From: Saprospira grandis DSM 2844
GTDB lineage: Bacteria > Bacteroidota > Bacteroidia > Chitinophagales > Saprospiraceae
Assembly: GCA_945888475.1 (NCBI GenBank)
Contig: CAMDAB010000018.1
Coordinates: 1-40,897 of the forward strand
Length of the DNA: 40,897 nucleotides
Reading direction: 5' to 3'
Part shown: positions 25,927 to 33,487 of the stretch, piece after piece
Layout: each line of letters opens with the position of its first letter
Numbering within the stretch: the stretch's first letter is position 1
Translations under genes and position numbers: made by a program
Notes under the pieces: generated by a model
Databases searched by the model: none
What the model saw: only the letters and a program-made list of their open reading frames with translations
What the model was told of the DNA's origin: nothing

Positions 25927-26069
25927 TGTTTTGTTAATGCACTTAAAAAGATGTCACTTTTTTACCTTTTACGTATTAGTAATAATACATCTGATGCAAC
26001 ACAGCAATTTTGTTTTTGACTGCATCTAATAAATCGTAAAAAGTTTCATACAATTAAATCCGCATTACC

Positions 26070-26771
26070 ATGAAAATTCTAAGAATTGTGCTCCCTCTTA
26101 CCGCTTTAGCTTTATTAAGCTCATTTGCTGTTTCAAAAATCACAACCAAAACAAGCAATAATAATGAAGATTTTTTTAGCAAAAAAGAGCTTCAAAAAAA
26201 ACTGCCTGTTGACCCAACCTATAAAAGATTCCTGGAAAAATTTGATCAGGTAGCCTTTCCGTATGCTATTAAATTTGAAAAGCCGGCTATTAGCTCACAC
26301 AATGAAAGAACAAAAGTTGGCAATTATGATCAATCAAAATACATTGGTAGTGATTTTTCCGATATCCTTCCTGAAATCAAAGACGGTATGATGAGTCGAA
26401 TGGGTCCTGATGATTTTATTGCCGAAGCACTCATCAAAAATGGGGATAAATTCGACGCAGTAATCTATTCTCGCCAAAGAAGTTTCAGAGGTTCCAAAAG
26501 TTTTTTCGCTGCAACATACGACAAAAAGGGTAAACTTATTTCGAAAATCGATATAGGAGACTGTAATTACGAAAACATTAAAGAATTTAGTGTTTCTGAG
26601 AATCTTGAAATTACCGTCGAAAAAACAAAAGTCCGTTCAATGTATGATGAAAACATCGAAAAAAACAAAAACAGCTATGCCAAAATTGGAAAGGATGTTT
26701 ACACAATAAATGCTGAAGGCAGATTTGTAAATAAAGATATGGCCGCTGGTTTGGATATGGGCATGAATTAG
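26070..26771 (+). CDS. Secreted protein of unknown function
   Basis: 233 residues. A typical signal peptide (MKILRIVLPLTALALLSSFA) predicts export. The mature part has KLPVDPTYKRFLEKFDQVAF, a central segment MMSRMGPDDFIAEALI and YDKKGKLISKIDIGDC, which resembles beta-rich PepSY-like or WG-like periplasmic modules but is not diagnostic. No lipobox is present. I do not recognise the family. A MITE-like element follows 18 bases after the stop. Confidence 0.75.
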   Translation: MKILRIVLPLTALALLSSFAVSKITTKTSNNNEDFFSKKELQKKLPVDPTYKRFLEKFDQVAFPYAIKFEKPAISSHNERTKVGNYDQSKYIGSDFSDILPEIKDGMMSRMGPDDFIAEALIKNGDKFDAVIYSRQRSFRGSKSFFAATYDKKGKLISKIDIGDCNYENIKEFSVSENLEITVEKTKVRSMYDENIEKNKNSYAKIGKDVYTINAEGRFVNKDMAAGLDMGMN

Positions 26772-26789
26772 GAATAAAAAGTGAATAAA

Positions 26790-26965
26790 CCCAAATCCGT
26801 CATTAGAAATTCTATTACAACCCAAAATTGCTTTGGAACTAAGCACTTACTCGTTTTTTCGAGCTTGAAATAGGTGTGACTATTCCTTCACCCGAAAAAA
26901 CTGTATGAGCCCTTATTTCCTTCGCACTTTTGGCCTTCATTACGAACTCTAATGACGGAATTGGG
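26790..26965. mobile_element. MITE-like element, copy A (176 bp)
   Basis: 176 bp with 18-base terminal inverted repeats (CCCAAATCCGTCATTAGA at the left, TCTAATGACGGAATTGGG at the right, one mismatch). It has no coding capacity. An inverted copy with only a few differences lies at 32285-32460. Flanks ATAAA and TTAAA are an imperfect possible target duplication. The element sits directly after a gene end. Confidence 0.85.
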
Positions 26966-26972
26966 TTAAAAT

Positions 26973-27003
26973 AAAACGGTGGAGCAATCTGCCGTTTTTT
27001 TTT
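26973..27003. terminator. Bidirectional terminator between convergent genes
   Basis: AAAACGG (26973-26979) and CCGTTTT (26992-26998) form a 7-bp stem. T follows on the right, and a partly A-rich tract on the left gives a weaker tail on the minus strand. It separates the secreted-protein gene from the MFS gene, whose stop (27004-27002) overlaps the T-run. Confidence 0.65.
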
Positions 27004-28210
27004 ATTGTGTAAGTTTTCTCAGGGAGTAAAGTGCCCAGGAGCATAACAGCATTAAGATGGATAGTATAATCCATAACGCTGTAAAACTAAAATTATCCGC
27101 TATAAACATCCCAAAAACCGGAGCTGCGATATGACAAAGGCTAAAGGTCATACCATAAAATGCCATATACCTTGCGCGCATTTTTTCTGAACTTCGGTTC
27201 AATACTACGGTTGTTGCGAAGGGTAGGCTGAATACCTCGCCTAAAGTAAACATCAATGTTGCTAAAAATGCAAAAATTATAAATTTCCCTGGCAGCAATA
27301 ATAAAAAGGCTATACCTACCATAAGGGTTCCTAGAGCCATCATACGCATTTGGCCTTTTTTCTCGATTAAATGTAGGACAGGAAGTTCAATCATTACAAC
27401 CAGGAGCCCATTCAATGCCATTAAAATTCCAATAAAGTCCTCGGTATACAGCAACTTATTCTTAAAAAAAACTGGTACGGAACTAAAAAACTGCATAAAA
27501 ATGACTCCGTAAACAAACATGAGCAACATAAAAACAAGAAAGGGCCTATCTCGGAACAGGTGCCTCATATGTGGCTGTTCCTCACTTTTATCAATTGCTT
27601 TTTTCTTTGAACGATGTTCAGACAGAATCTGCTTTCTAAAAAAAAGAAAAAATATAAAGCCTGCCAAAATGCAACTGCTGCCATCGATAATAAATAACCA
27701 ATTATAGCCAAGACTTACTGCTATAAGTCCACCAAGTGCAGGGCCCGCCGAAAAACCAAGATTGAATGCCAGGCGTGTAACACCTACTGCCTTTGTACGT
27801 GACTGATCAGATGCCAAAGCAGCAACAGAGGCCATATTGGCTGGCCTGAATGCATCTGCCAAAAAACTGCAACAAAAAAGACCAACTGCTATACTCAGTG
27901 GACTATCCAGCCAAAGCAATCCATAAAGCGCAAGTCCGCTGCTTAGCAAACTCATTAGCTGCAGCCTGAAAGGCCCAATCCGATCGCTGAGTATGCCTCC
28001 TGCCCAATTCCCAAAAAAGGAACCAATGCCATAACCCATCATCACAAGGCCCGTGAGACTGAGGCTATAATTTTTGACAGAGCTTAGATAAATTGTCAAA
28101 AAAGGGAGTACCATCGACCCTACCCTATTCACAAAGGAAACAAGGGCAAGCATCCAAATTTCGCGGTCAACGCCGGAATAACTCTTTTTGTATAGGTCGC
28201 TAAGGTACAT
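27002..28210 (-). CDS. MFS transporter
   Basis: 402 residues, twelve predicted membrane helices with the central charged loop (KKKAIDKSEEQPHMRHLFRD) after helix six. GGILSDRIGPFRLQ is the MFS motif A between helices 2 and 3, and ARYMAFYGMTFSLCHIAAPV is the matching region of the second half. This layout fits a drug/H+ antiporter-type or similar exporter; the substrate is unknown. A TATTTTTG (28236-28229, minus) lies just upstream without a TTG at 20 bases. It is the only minus-strand gene between pepT and rpmF. Confidence 0.92.
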   Translation of the reverse strand: MYLSDLYKKSYSGVDREIWMLALVSFVNRVGSMVLPFLTIYLSSVKNYSLSLTGLVMMGYGIGSFFGNWAGGILSDRIGPFRLQLMSLLSSGLALYGLLWLDSPLSIAVGLFCCSFLADAFRPANMASVAALASDQSRTKAVGVTRLAFNLGFSAGPALGGLIAVSLGYNWLFIIDGSSCILAGFIFFLFFRKQILSEHRSKKKAIDKSEEQPHMRHLFRDRPFLVFMLLMFVYGVIFMQFFSSVPVFFKNKLLYTEDFIGILMALNGLLVVMIELPVLHLIEKKGQMRMMALGTLMVGIAFLLLLPGKFIIFAFLATLMFTLGEVFSLPFATTVVLNRSSEKMRARYMAFYGMTFSLCHIAAPVFGMFIADNFSFTALWIILSILMLLCSWALYSLRKLTQ

Positions 28211-28344
28211 TCAATTTTATAAGCGAGGCAAAAATAGCATTCTTAGCTAAATAAAAAGTATGGAAGATTTTATTATGTCAGAATTGTAAGAATAAAAAAA
28301 TATCTTGTTTAATTAAGCAATGAAAATTTGTGGCGTCGAATAGT

Positions 28345-28660
28345 GAAACAATCTAAAAATTCAATATTTAGGAAAAAATATTTTTACTTTCCCTTTTCAC
28401 TATAGGTTTGATTGCTATATCTGCTGCAGCTCTAAGTTATGCGAAAGAGTCATCCACTTCAAGCAATATCTACAGGAATTATTATCATTATCAGCGTAAT
28501 TTCTATTCTACCTATTGTAGGAATTATTTGGCTTATAAGTATAACCGATACGCAGCCGCAGGTTGTCAGAATCGTTTCAGACTACCATTATGCGTCGAGC
28601 TTTGCGCACCCGCCCACGACGAAGGGTAATTTTTGTAAGGTATTTAACGAACAGCTGTAG
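28345..28660 (+). pseudogene. Possible frameshifted small membrane protein, or a 73-residue membrane protein from 28439
   Basis: In this 540-base gap, three pieces in different frames look coding. A GTG start gives KQSKNSIFRKKYF; a +1 shift in a run of A gives a signal-like KIFLLSLFTIGLIAISAAALSYA. Another frame, which opens with ATG at 28439, has STGIIIIISVISILPIVGII (a membrane helix) and runs to a stop at 28660. A terminator hairpin overlaps that stop. Either the gene is broken by two frameshifts or only the 73-residue ORF 28439-28660 is real. Confidence 0.35.
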
Positions 28661-28680
28661 CCTTTTGCAACAGCTGTTTT
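28650..28680 (+). terminator. Terminator at the end of the small membrane ORF
   Basis: AACAGCTGT (28650-28658) and ACAGCTGTT (28670-28678) form a perfect 9-bp stem with an 11-base loop, followed by only two further T. It shows that the preceding region is, or was, a transcription unit. Confidence 0.65.
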
Positions 28681-28754
28681 AATTAAAGATTAGCTTTATT
28701 ATGAAATTAAAACAAAAATCTGATTAACTTAGCAGTCAAAATATTTCTACAAAA

Positions 28755-29036
28755 ATGAGAATAGTTGGTTATATCGAGAACGACGCCTGCAAGGTAACAG
28801 TTTTTCATCAGGGGCTTCGTTTTATGGTTAAATTTGAAGACGGTTTGTACGAACAGGCATTTAAATTCAGAGAGTCAGATAAAATAAAGGGCCTGAATGA
28901 TATTCAAAATCTTATAGATCGTCCATTTATAGATGAAGTAATGTATAGATTTTCAGAAATGCGTCAATCGACCGGTAAACTGCTTAGCCGTTTTATTGGA
29001 GATTCGGCCGAATATGAAGACGAAGAAATAATTTGA
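28755..29036 (+). CDS. Small conserved-looking protein, unknown function
   Basis: 93 residues without signal or membrane segment. The N-terminal half is beta-like (MRIVGYIENDACKVTVFHQG, FMVKFEDGLYEQAFKFRE) and the C-terminal half helical and acidic. The stop codon lies just before the following membrane gene (24 bases to its ATG), so the two are probably cotranscribed. I do not recognise the family. Confidence 0.75.
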   Translation: MRIVGYIENDACKVTVFHQGLRFMVKFEDGLYEQAFKFRESDKIKGLNDIQNLIDRPFIDEVMYRFSEMRQSTGKLLSRFIGDSAEYEDEEII

Positions 29037-29059
29037 CAAAAGTATTTTTTCCTCAATTT

Positions 29060-29731
29060 ATGGACTACCCTCTTAAAAATATTTCATATTGGGCTGCTGC
29101 CAACGCAAGTACAGCAAGATGGCTTATTTTTCTGCTGAGTCTTTTCAGCGGCGTCCTGTTCTTTGAATTTGGGCTTTTTCTGTCGGAATTTACATTATTC
29201 CCAGCCTCATTCATTTGGTTATTTGCAGTCGCCGTAGCTACCTGTTGCTCCTTTAATTATAAATTTGGCAACAGAAGGTTAAAAAGAGCAATCATATACC
29301 TGAGTTTGTCTGTGCTTTGGCTGCATTTGGGCAATCAATCGGTCCAGATATTATCTGTAAGTGATGCTAAAAATATTGAAACGGCGTCCATTGCTCCAGT
29401 TAAACCAATTGCCAAAGCTGAAAATAAAATAAAAAAATCGATAGGAAAATACTTATCAAAACAAAAAAAGCAATTGCGCAATAGTATAAGTTTAGATAAT
29501 TTAAGTCCGGTGGCTGCATTTTTTATCTTTTTCCTGCTGGCATTGCTTGCCTTATTTATTGCTTTTTTTCTGTCAATACTTTCCTGTTCCCTGGGATGTA
29601 GCGGACAAGTAGTTTTGTCCTATGCTGTGCTGGTGAGTGCTGCAATCTTTGCACTTGGAGGACTTTTTCTAATTGGATATGCCATTTATAGGGCCGTAAA
29701 AAAGCCAAAAAATAACCTAAGTTCTTATTAA
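29060..29731 (+). CDS. Membrane protein, unknown function
   Basis: 223 residues from the ATG at 29060. A TTG start at 29033 overlapping the previous stop is possible but adds a polar N-terminus. Hydrophobic segments: about 20-40 (WLIFLLSLFSGVLFFEFGLF), 47-63, 77-96, then after a basic, Lys-rich loop (ENKIKKSIGKYLSKQKKQLR) two long helices near the C-terminus. A Cys cluster (LSCSLGCSG) lies between the last helices. The family is not recognised. It ends 19 bases before the LRR gene and may form an operon with it. Confidence 0.72.
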   Translation: MDYPLKNISYWAAANASTARWLIFLLSLFSGVLFFEFGLFLSEFTLFPASFIWLFAVAVATCCSFNYKFGNRRLKRAIIYLSLSVLWLHLGNQSVQILSVSDAKNIETASIAPVKPIAKAENKIKKSIGKYLSKQKKQLRNSISLDNLSPVAAFFIFFLLALLALFIAFFLSILSCSLGCSGQVVLSYAVLVSAAIFALGGLFLIGYAIYRAVKKPKNNLSSY

Positions 29732-29750
29732 ACCCCAAAATCAAAATACT

Positions 29751-30821
29751 ATGAAAAACAATATTTTATCTATTATTTTCAGTGTCATTACAGCTTCCCT
29801 TTTTGCACAGCCCATGGAAGAAATCGATCTGCATGATGCACCGATTTTTAATTCGATAGAGGATGCATTAAAATCTGCTGATAAAGTACACCGACTAAAT
29901 CTGTCGGGTAAAAAATTGAAAGAACTACCCGAAAACATCAAAAAACTGGTCAATCTTCAGGAACTGAAGCTAGATGACAATGACCTGAAAGTTGTTCCTG
30001 AATTCATCAGCGAACTAAAACATCTTGAAATATTATCACTTACAGGAAACCCCGGCATCGATTTAGAAAAATCCTTTCCTGTTATTGCCAAAATTGCTAC
30101 CCTTCGCGAGCTTTGGCTTAGGGAAAATAAGCTAAACCTTATTCCTTCAAATATTGAGCTTTTGGCAAAAAACATCAATCTTGAGTTATTGCATTTGGGA
30201 TCCAATCAATTAAAAACATTGCCTGAATCAATTGGCAAAATAAAAACACTCAGAATTTTGGACGTAGAAATGAATTTGCAGCTGTCAAAATTACCCATTT
30301 CGATAGGCGAATTGAAAGAACTGAGAGAATTGGACCTTGAAGAAAATGCCATCACTGCTGTTCCAGTAGAAATAACCAAATTGAAAAACTTGTACGACCT
30401 CGACCTTCAATCGAATAAAATTGTAGGTTTGCCCGAGGGAATGAGTAAAATGAAGAGTCTGCGTCACCTGAACTTAAGTGGAAATCCAATCCATTCATTG
30501 CCTTCTGACCTCTCGGCCTTTCCATCTCTTGAAATTCTCGAGTTAAACTCGAGTGTCATTATGGGCTTCGATCCGATTACCTTTGAAGAAAAAGAAGAAG
30601 AAATTAAAATTGATATCGATTGGAATAAAACCATCAAACAGCTTTCGGAAATCAATACCCTGAAAGAACTGATGCTGGACAGAAATCATCTGACAGAATT
30701 ACCTGCTGCTATAGGCAATATGAAACATCTGGAACGTTTGGAACTGGAAGGTAATCCGATTGACGAATACCACAAAAATCAGATTAAACGCTGGTTGCCA
30801 AATGTGAGGATTGTCTTTTAA
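29751..30821 (+). CDS. Secreted leucine-rich repeat protein
   Basis: 356 residues. A signal peptide (about 1-19, ending ASLFAQ) is followed by about twelve 23-residue leucine-rich repeats of the bacterial type LxxLxLxxNxLxxLPxxIxxL (for example LQELKLDDNDLKVVPEFISE and LYDLDLQSNKIVGLPEGMSK). One irregular insert near 275-300 (PITFEEKEEEIKIDIDWNK) breaks the regularity. Such proteins bind other proteins; the ligand is unknown. No lipobox or sorting domain is present. It is followed by a long repeat region. Confidence 0.9.
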   Translation: MKNNILSIIFSVITASLFAQPMEEIDLHDAPIFNSIEDALKSADKVHRLNLSGKKLKELPENIKKLVNLQELKLDDNDLKVVPEFISELKHLEILSLTGNPGIDLEKSFPVIAKIATLRELWLRENKLNLIPSNIELLAKNINLELLHLGSNQLKTLPESIGKIKTLRILDVEMNLQLSKLPISIGELKELRELDLEENAITAVPVEITKLKNLYDLDLQSNKIVGLPEGMSKMKSLRHLNLSGNPIHSLPSDLSAFPSLEILELNSSVIMGFDPITFEEKEEEIKIDIDWNKTIKQLSEINTLKELMLDRNHLTELPAAIGNMKHLERLELEGNPIDEYHKNQIKRWLPNVRIVF

Positions 30822-31306
30822 TAGAGGGAAAGATTATTATAATTTGTCTCGTTCAACAAACGAGATGAAAATGAGGTAATTTGAAAATGAGGTAATTTGA
30901 AAATGAGGTAATCCGATAGCTATCGGATTGAAAATGGTCTCATTCTTCAAATGAGATGAAAAAGCGCGGTATTTTAATGCCACAGTATAATAAAGATTGA
31001 AAGAAATGAAGAGGAAAGAAATGAAGAGGAAAGATTAGTAGAGGAAAGAATTAAAGATCGAAAGATTTTTTCCAAACGGCTTTAGCCTCTGAGAAAAACA
31101 TTAGCGAAAGAGCGCGGTATTTTATGCCGCATTAGAGGGAAAGATTTGAAGAGGAAAGATTGAAAGAAATGAAGAGGAAAGATTTGAAGAGGAAAGATTT
31201 GAAGAAATGAAGAGGGAAAGAAACTTCTGATTTCTTCTCGTCCGACAGACGAGACTGACTTCTTCTCGTCCGAAAGATGAGATTGACTTTATAATAATAA
31301 ATTGTT
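30822..31306. repeat. Composite intergenic repeat region with five-nucleotide-loop hairpins
   Basis: 485 bases without a gene. It has hairpins with 7-bp stems and 5-base CNNNA loops at 30847-30865, 30938-30956, 31236-31254 and 31264-31282; three tandem copies of a 16-base word around GAAAATGAGGTAATTT (from about 30866); two copies of GCGCGGTATTTTA followed by TGCC, the second forming a stem at 31114-31130; and arrays of GAAGAGGAAAGA. The end of the region repeats the murE-mraY gap, including TTTCTGATTTCTTCTCGTCC. Confidence 0.85.
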
Positions 31307-31999
31307 ATGAATACTGAAACATTGGAAGAATTATTGCAAAGCCTTGAATCTGTTGGATTTGGCGCTAATCTGGCGGGTGGAAAAATTTATTGGACAAATG
31401 CATCGGGTGCGGTGGTAGCCCATGCCGAGTGTAAAGCAATCCTTTCCTGGGCGGCAACAAACAATTCTGCCATGTGGGCACATGCTATTGGTCAGTTTCA
31501 GGATGCTGAAGTGCCTGTGTTAAAATCTGCCAATTACAAGTCGGATTATATCGGAAATATCAATGATGAACAAGCTGCTAAGTTTGCAGCAGAAGTTGCA
31601 GAGGAAGGCGGAGCTCAATATATATATCGCGCCCCTAACGGTGCAAATGGGCTTTATCTGGCTGTTTTCAATTTCAAGGCAGAATCGATGGAGCTAAATG
31701 AAGATGACCATCGCCGTAAAAGAAATTCATCTATTAACTATATTGTTCAAATGATTGCCAACCTGGCAGAAATTTTAAGCAATAAAAAAAGAACAGCAGA
31801 AGCAATGAGCCTTATGAATCATTTCAGCGAGGCCCTAAATCAACAGATTTCTGTCGTACTAAAAGATGAAGACCTAAAAGAAGAAGCCGGCAAGCTACAG
31901 CGCTCCATTGCTACCTGGCTTGGGATGCTACCCGATAAGCGCGCAGATGTGCTTGCCTTTATGAAACAGGCTGCCTCGAAATGGAATCGAATGAAATAA
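31307..31999 (+). CDS. Soluble protein of unknown function
   Basis: 230 residues, no signal or membrane segment. The N-terminal part has a possible small alpha/beta module (GFGANLAGGKIYWTNASGAV, AHAECKAILSWAATNNSAMW). The middle contains YIYRAPNGANGLYLAVFNF. The C-terminal third is helical (INYIVQMIANLAEILSNKKR, LQRSIATWLGMLPDKRADVL). It begins directly after the repeat region, so its promoter may lie in it. The stop is 9 bases before the DUF1294 gene, which suggests cotranscription. No family is recognised. Confidence 0.75.
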   Translation: MNTETLEELLQSLESVGFGANLAGGKIYWTNASGAVVAHAECKAILSWAATNNSAMWAHAIGQFQDAEVPVLKSANYKSDYIGNINDEQAAKFAAEVAEEGGAQYIYRAPNGANGLYLAVFNFKAESMELNEDDHRRKRNSSINYIVQMIANLAEILSNKKRTAEAMSLMNHFSEALNQQISVVLKDEDLKEEAGKLQRSIATWLGMLPDKRADVLAFMKQAASKWNRMK

Positions 32000-32008
32000 T
32001 AACACCCT

Positions 32009-32284
32009 ATGTTTTTTAAAATATTTTTGGCGGCTTATCTGCTCTTCAATCTCTATACCTTTTTCCTGATGGGCTACGATAAGTCAATTGCCGGCAAAGG
32101 AAAAAGAAGGATTCCCGAATCGAGACTATTTAGCCTTGCCGTATGGGGAGGCAGTATGGGAATTCTGATTGCTATGCCTGTATGGCGGCACAAAAATAAA
32201 AAATCAAGCTTCAAACGCAATATTTTCACTATCTGCGCAGGTCAAATACTGCTGCTTATTTTTGCAGGAAGATTTATTTTTTAA
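32009..32284 (+). CDS. DUF1294 membrane protein
   Basis: 91 residues, three predicted membrane helices. NLYTFFLMGYDKSIAGKGKR and RIPESRLFSLAVWGGSMGIL match DUF1294, whose hallmark is YDK...RIPE. HKNKKSSFKRN corresponds to the family's conserved basic motif before the last helix. Function is unknown. Copy B of the MITE-like element begins immediately after the stop codon (32282-32284). Confidence 0.9.
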   Translation: MFFKIFLAAYLLFNLYTFFLMGYDKSIAGKGKRRIPESRLFSLAVWGGSMGILIAMPVWRHKNKKSSFKRNIFTICAGQILLLIFAGRFIF

Positions 32285-32460
32285 CACAATTCCGTCATTA
32301 GAGTTCGTAATGAAGGCCAAAAGTGCGAAGGAAATAAGGGCTCACACAGTTTTTTCGGGTGAAGGAATAGTCACACCTATTTCAAGCTCGAAAAAACGAG
32401 TAAGTGCTTAGTTACAAAGCAATTTTGGGTTGTAATAGAATTTCTAATGACGGATTTGGG
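32285..32460. mobile_element. MITE-like element, copy B (176 bp, opposite orientation to copy A)
   Basis: Reverse complement of copy A with about three differences. Termini are CACAATTCCGTCATTAGA and TCTAATGACGGATTTGGG. It is flanked by a perfect 5-bp direct repeat TTTAA (32280-32284 and 32461-32465), as expected of a target duplication. The left copy of TTTAA includes the stop codon of the DUF1294 gene. No ORF is present, so a transposase would have to act in trans. Confidence 0.88.
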
Positions 32461-32509
32461 TTTAAACATCCTAAGCAGATTATTAAAAGAAAGTCAATTA
32501 AGTTCAGGT

Positions 32510-32541
32510 TAAAAAGCTCCACATGATTACTCATGGGAGCT
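32510..32541 (-). terminator. Terminator of the yceD-rpmF unit
   Basis: AGCTCC (32515-32520) pairs with GGAGCT (32536-32541), and CATGA (32522-32526) with TCATG (32531-32535), with one bulged A and a TTAC loop. On the minus strand TTTT follows (32514-32511). It lies 32 bases after the rpmF stop. Confidence 0.75.
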
Positions 32542-32573
32542 GATTATATTGAATCAAAAATAGTTTAAATTGA

Positions 32574-32780
32574 CTATTCTTCGTCCGCTTCTACAGTTTC
32601 GACAGCTGCTACTGCAATCAAAGGCTTGCTACGATAGTAACCGCATTCGCCGCAGATATGATGTGTAAGCTTGGGAGCTTTACAATTGGAGCAGGCAATA
32701 ACATTTGGTGCTTCAATTTTATAGTGGGTACGACGCTTATGTTTACGTTGTTTCGAAATTCTGGTCTTTGGATGTGCCAT
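32574..32780 (-). CDS. rpmF: 50S ribosomal protein L32
   Basis: 68 residues. MAHPKTRISKQRKHKRRTHY is the typical basic N-terminus. The zinc-binding Cys pairs are complete at 30/33 and 43/46 (CSNC, CGEC), so this is the zinc form. A short acidic tail (AAVETVEADEE) follows. The gene lies 50 bases after yceD, a pairing seen in many bacteria. Confidence 0.97.
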   Translation of the reverse strand: MAHPKTRISKQRKHKRRTHYKIEAPNVIACSNCKAPKLTHHICGECGYYRSKPLIAVAAVETVEADEE

Positions 32781-32830
32781 GATTATTAAGATTTTATATT
32801 ATTATTGTTGTTAATACAGGTTTAACCCTT

Positions 32831-33379
32831 TTATTTTAATTTTTTTAATTCGTCCCAAATACTTCCTTTTTCTTCGGGTTCACTTTTTGAATCAACTGCA
32901 TTTTCATCTCCCCTCAATTCATCCAGATAATTTAGCAGTTCCGGGTTACAACCAGGCTTAGCATTTTCATCATTTAGATGTACTTTTCTCAAAGGTACCT
33001 GAAGAACCAAAGCTTCGTAAAGCGGAACAGCTACATTGATACTGCTTTCACCTATTTGCAAATAAATTACTTCAGGGTCAAAAGCATCTTCAGGTTTTTC
33101 ATGCACAAATTTCACAATTAAACTTTCTTTGCCTTTGATTGGCATGTCGAAATTTTCATTGCAAATATCGCAAACAGCTGCTACCTTTCCAGCCCATGAA
33201 AAATGAAGTTCAAGCAGATTATTATGTTTATCGAGCACCAAAACAGCATCAACATTCAAATCATCAAGCAGAGGATTTTCGAAAGATTCGAGAAATTTTC
33301 TGTCGAGATGGAATTCAAACCTATGCTTTCCTTCTTTTAAACCTACGAAGTTAATGTTGAAGGATTTTAATGCTTTCAT
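32831..33379 (-). CDS. yceD: YceD/DUF177 protein (23S rRNA accumulation factor family)
   Basis: 182 residues from ATG 33379. Members of DUF177 (YceD) are needed for 23S rRNA accumulation in E. coli and maize. The sequence has AVCDICNENFDMPIKG with the Cys pair and PVEAL-like VPLYEALVLQVPLRKVH, then a CxP region NAKPGCNP, typical of the family, and it precedes rpmF as usual. A longer ORF would start at 33409, but the promoter at 33438-33407 overlaps that ATG, so 33379 is the only sensible start. Confidence 0.9.
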   Translation of the reverse strand: MKALKSFNINFVGLKEGKHRFEFHLDRKFLESFENPLLDDLNVDAVLVLDKHNNLLELHFSWAGKVAAVCDICNENFDMPIKGKESLIVKFVHEKPEDAFDPEVIYLQIGESSINVAVPLYEALVLQVPLRKVHLNDENAKPGCNPELLNYLDELRGDENAVDSKSEPEEKGSIWDELKKLK

Positions 33380-33406
33380 AGCCTGATTTTTTTTCAGAAA
33401 CGGTTG

Positions 33407-33438
33407 CAAAGATATGAAATCGCTTTTTAAAAATCAAA
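33407..33438 (-). promoter_or_regulatory. Bacteroidota-type promoter of yceD-rpmF
   Basis: TTTG (33438-33435), 20 bases, then TATCTTTG (33414-33407), a full consensus match on the minus strand. The start of transcription (near 33400) lies inside the longest ORF, which fixes the yceD start at 33379. Confidence 0.72.
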
Positions 33439-33487
33439 TTAATTATTTTTTAAAATCAAATTTTAAACATTTTGAAAGCCAAAGTCA

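Noticed and set aside
26790-32460. Composite transposon bounded by the two inverted elements
   Set aside because: The elements are too short to encode a transposase, and the genes between them look like ordinary chromosomal genes with native promoters and codon use.
33380-33409. yceD start at 33409
   Set aside because: The consensus promoter at 33438-33407 overlaps this ATG, and family members begin near the residue encoded at 33379.
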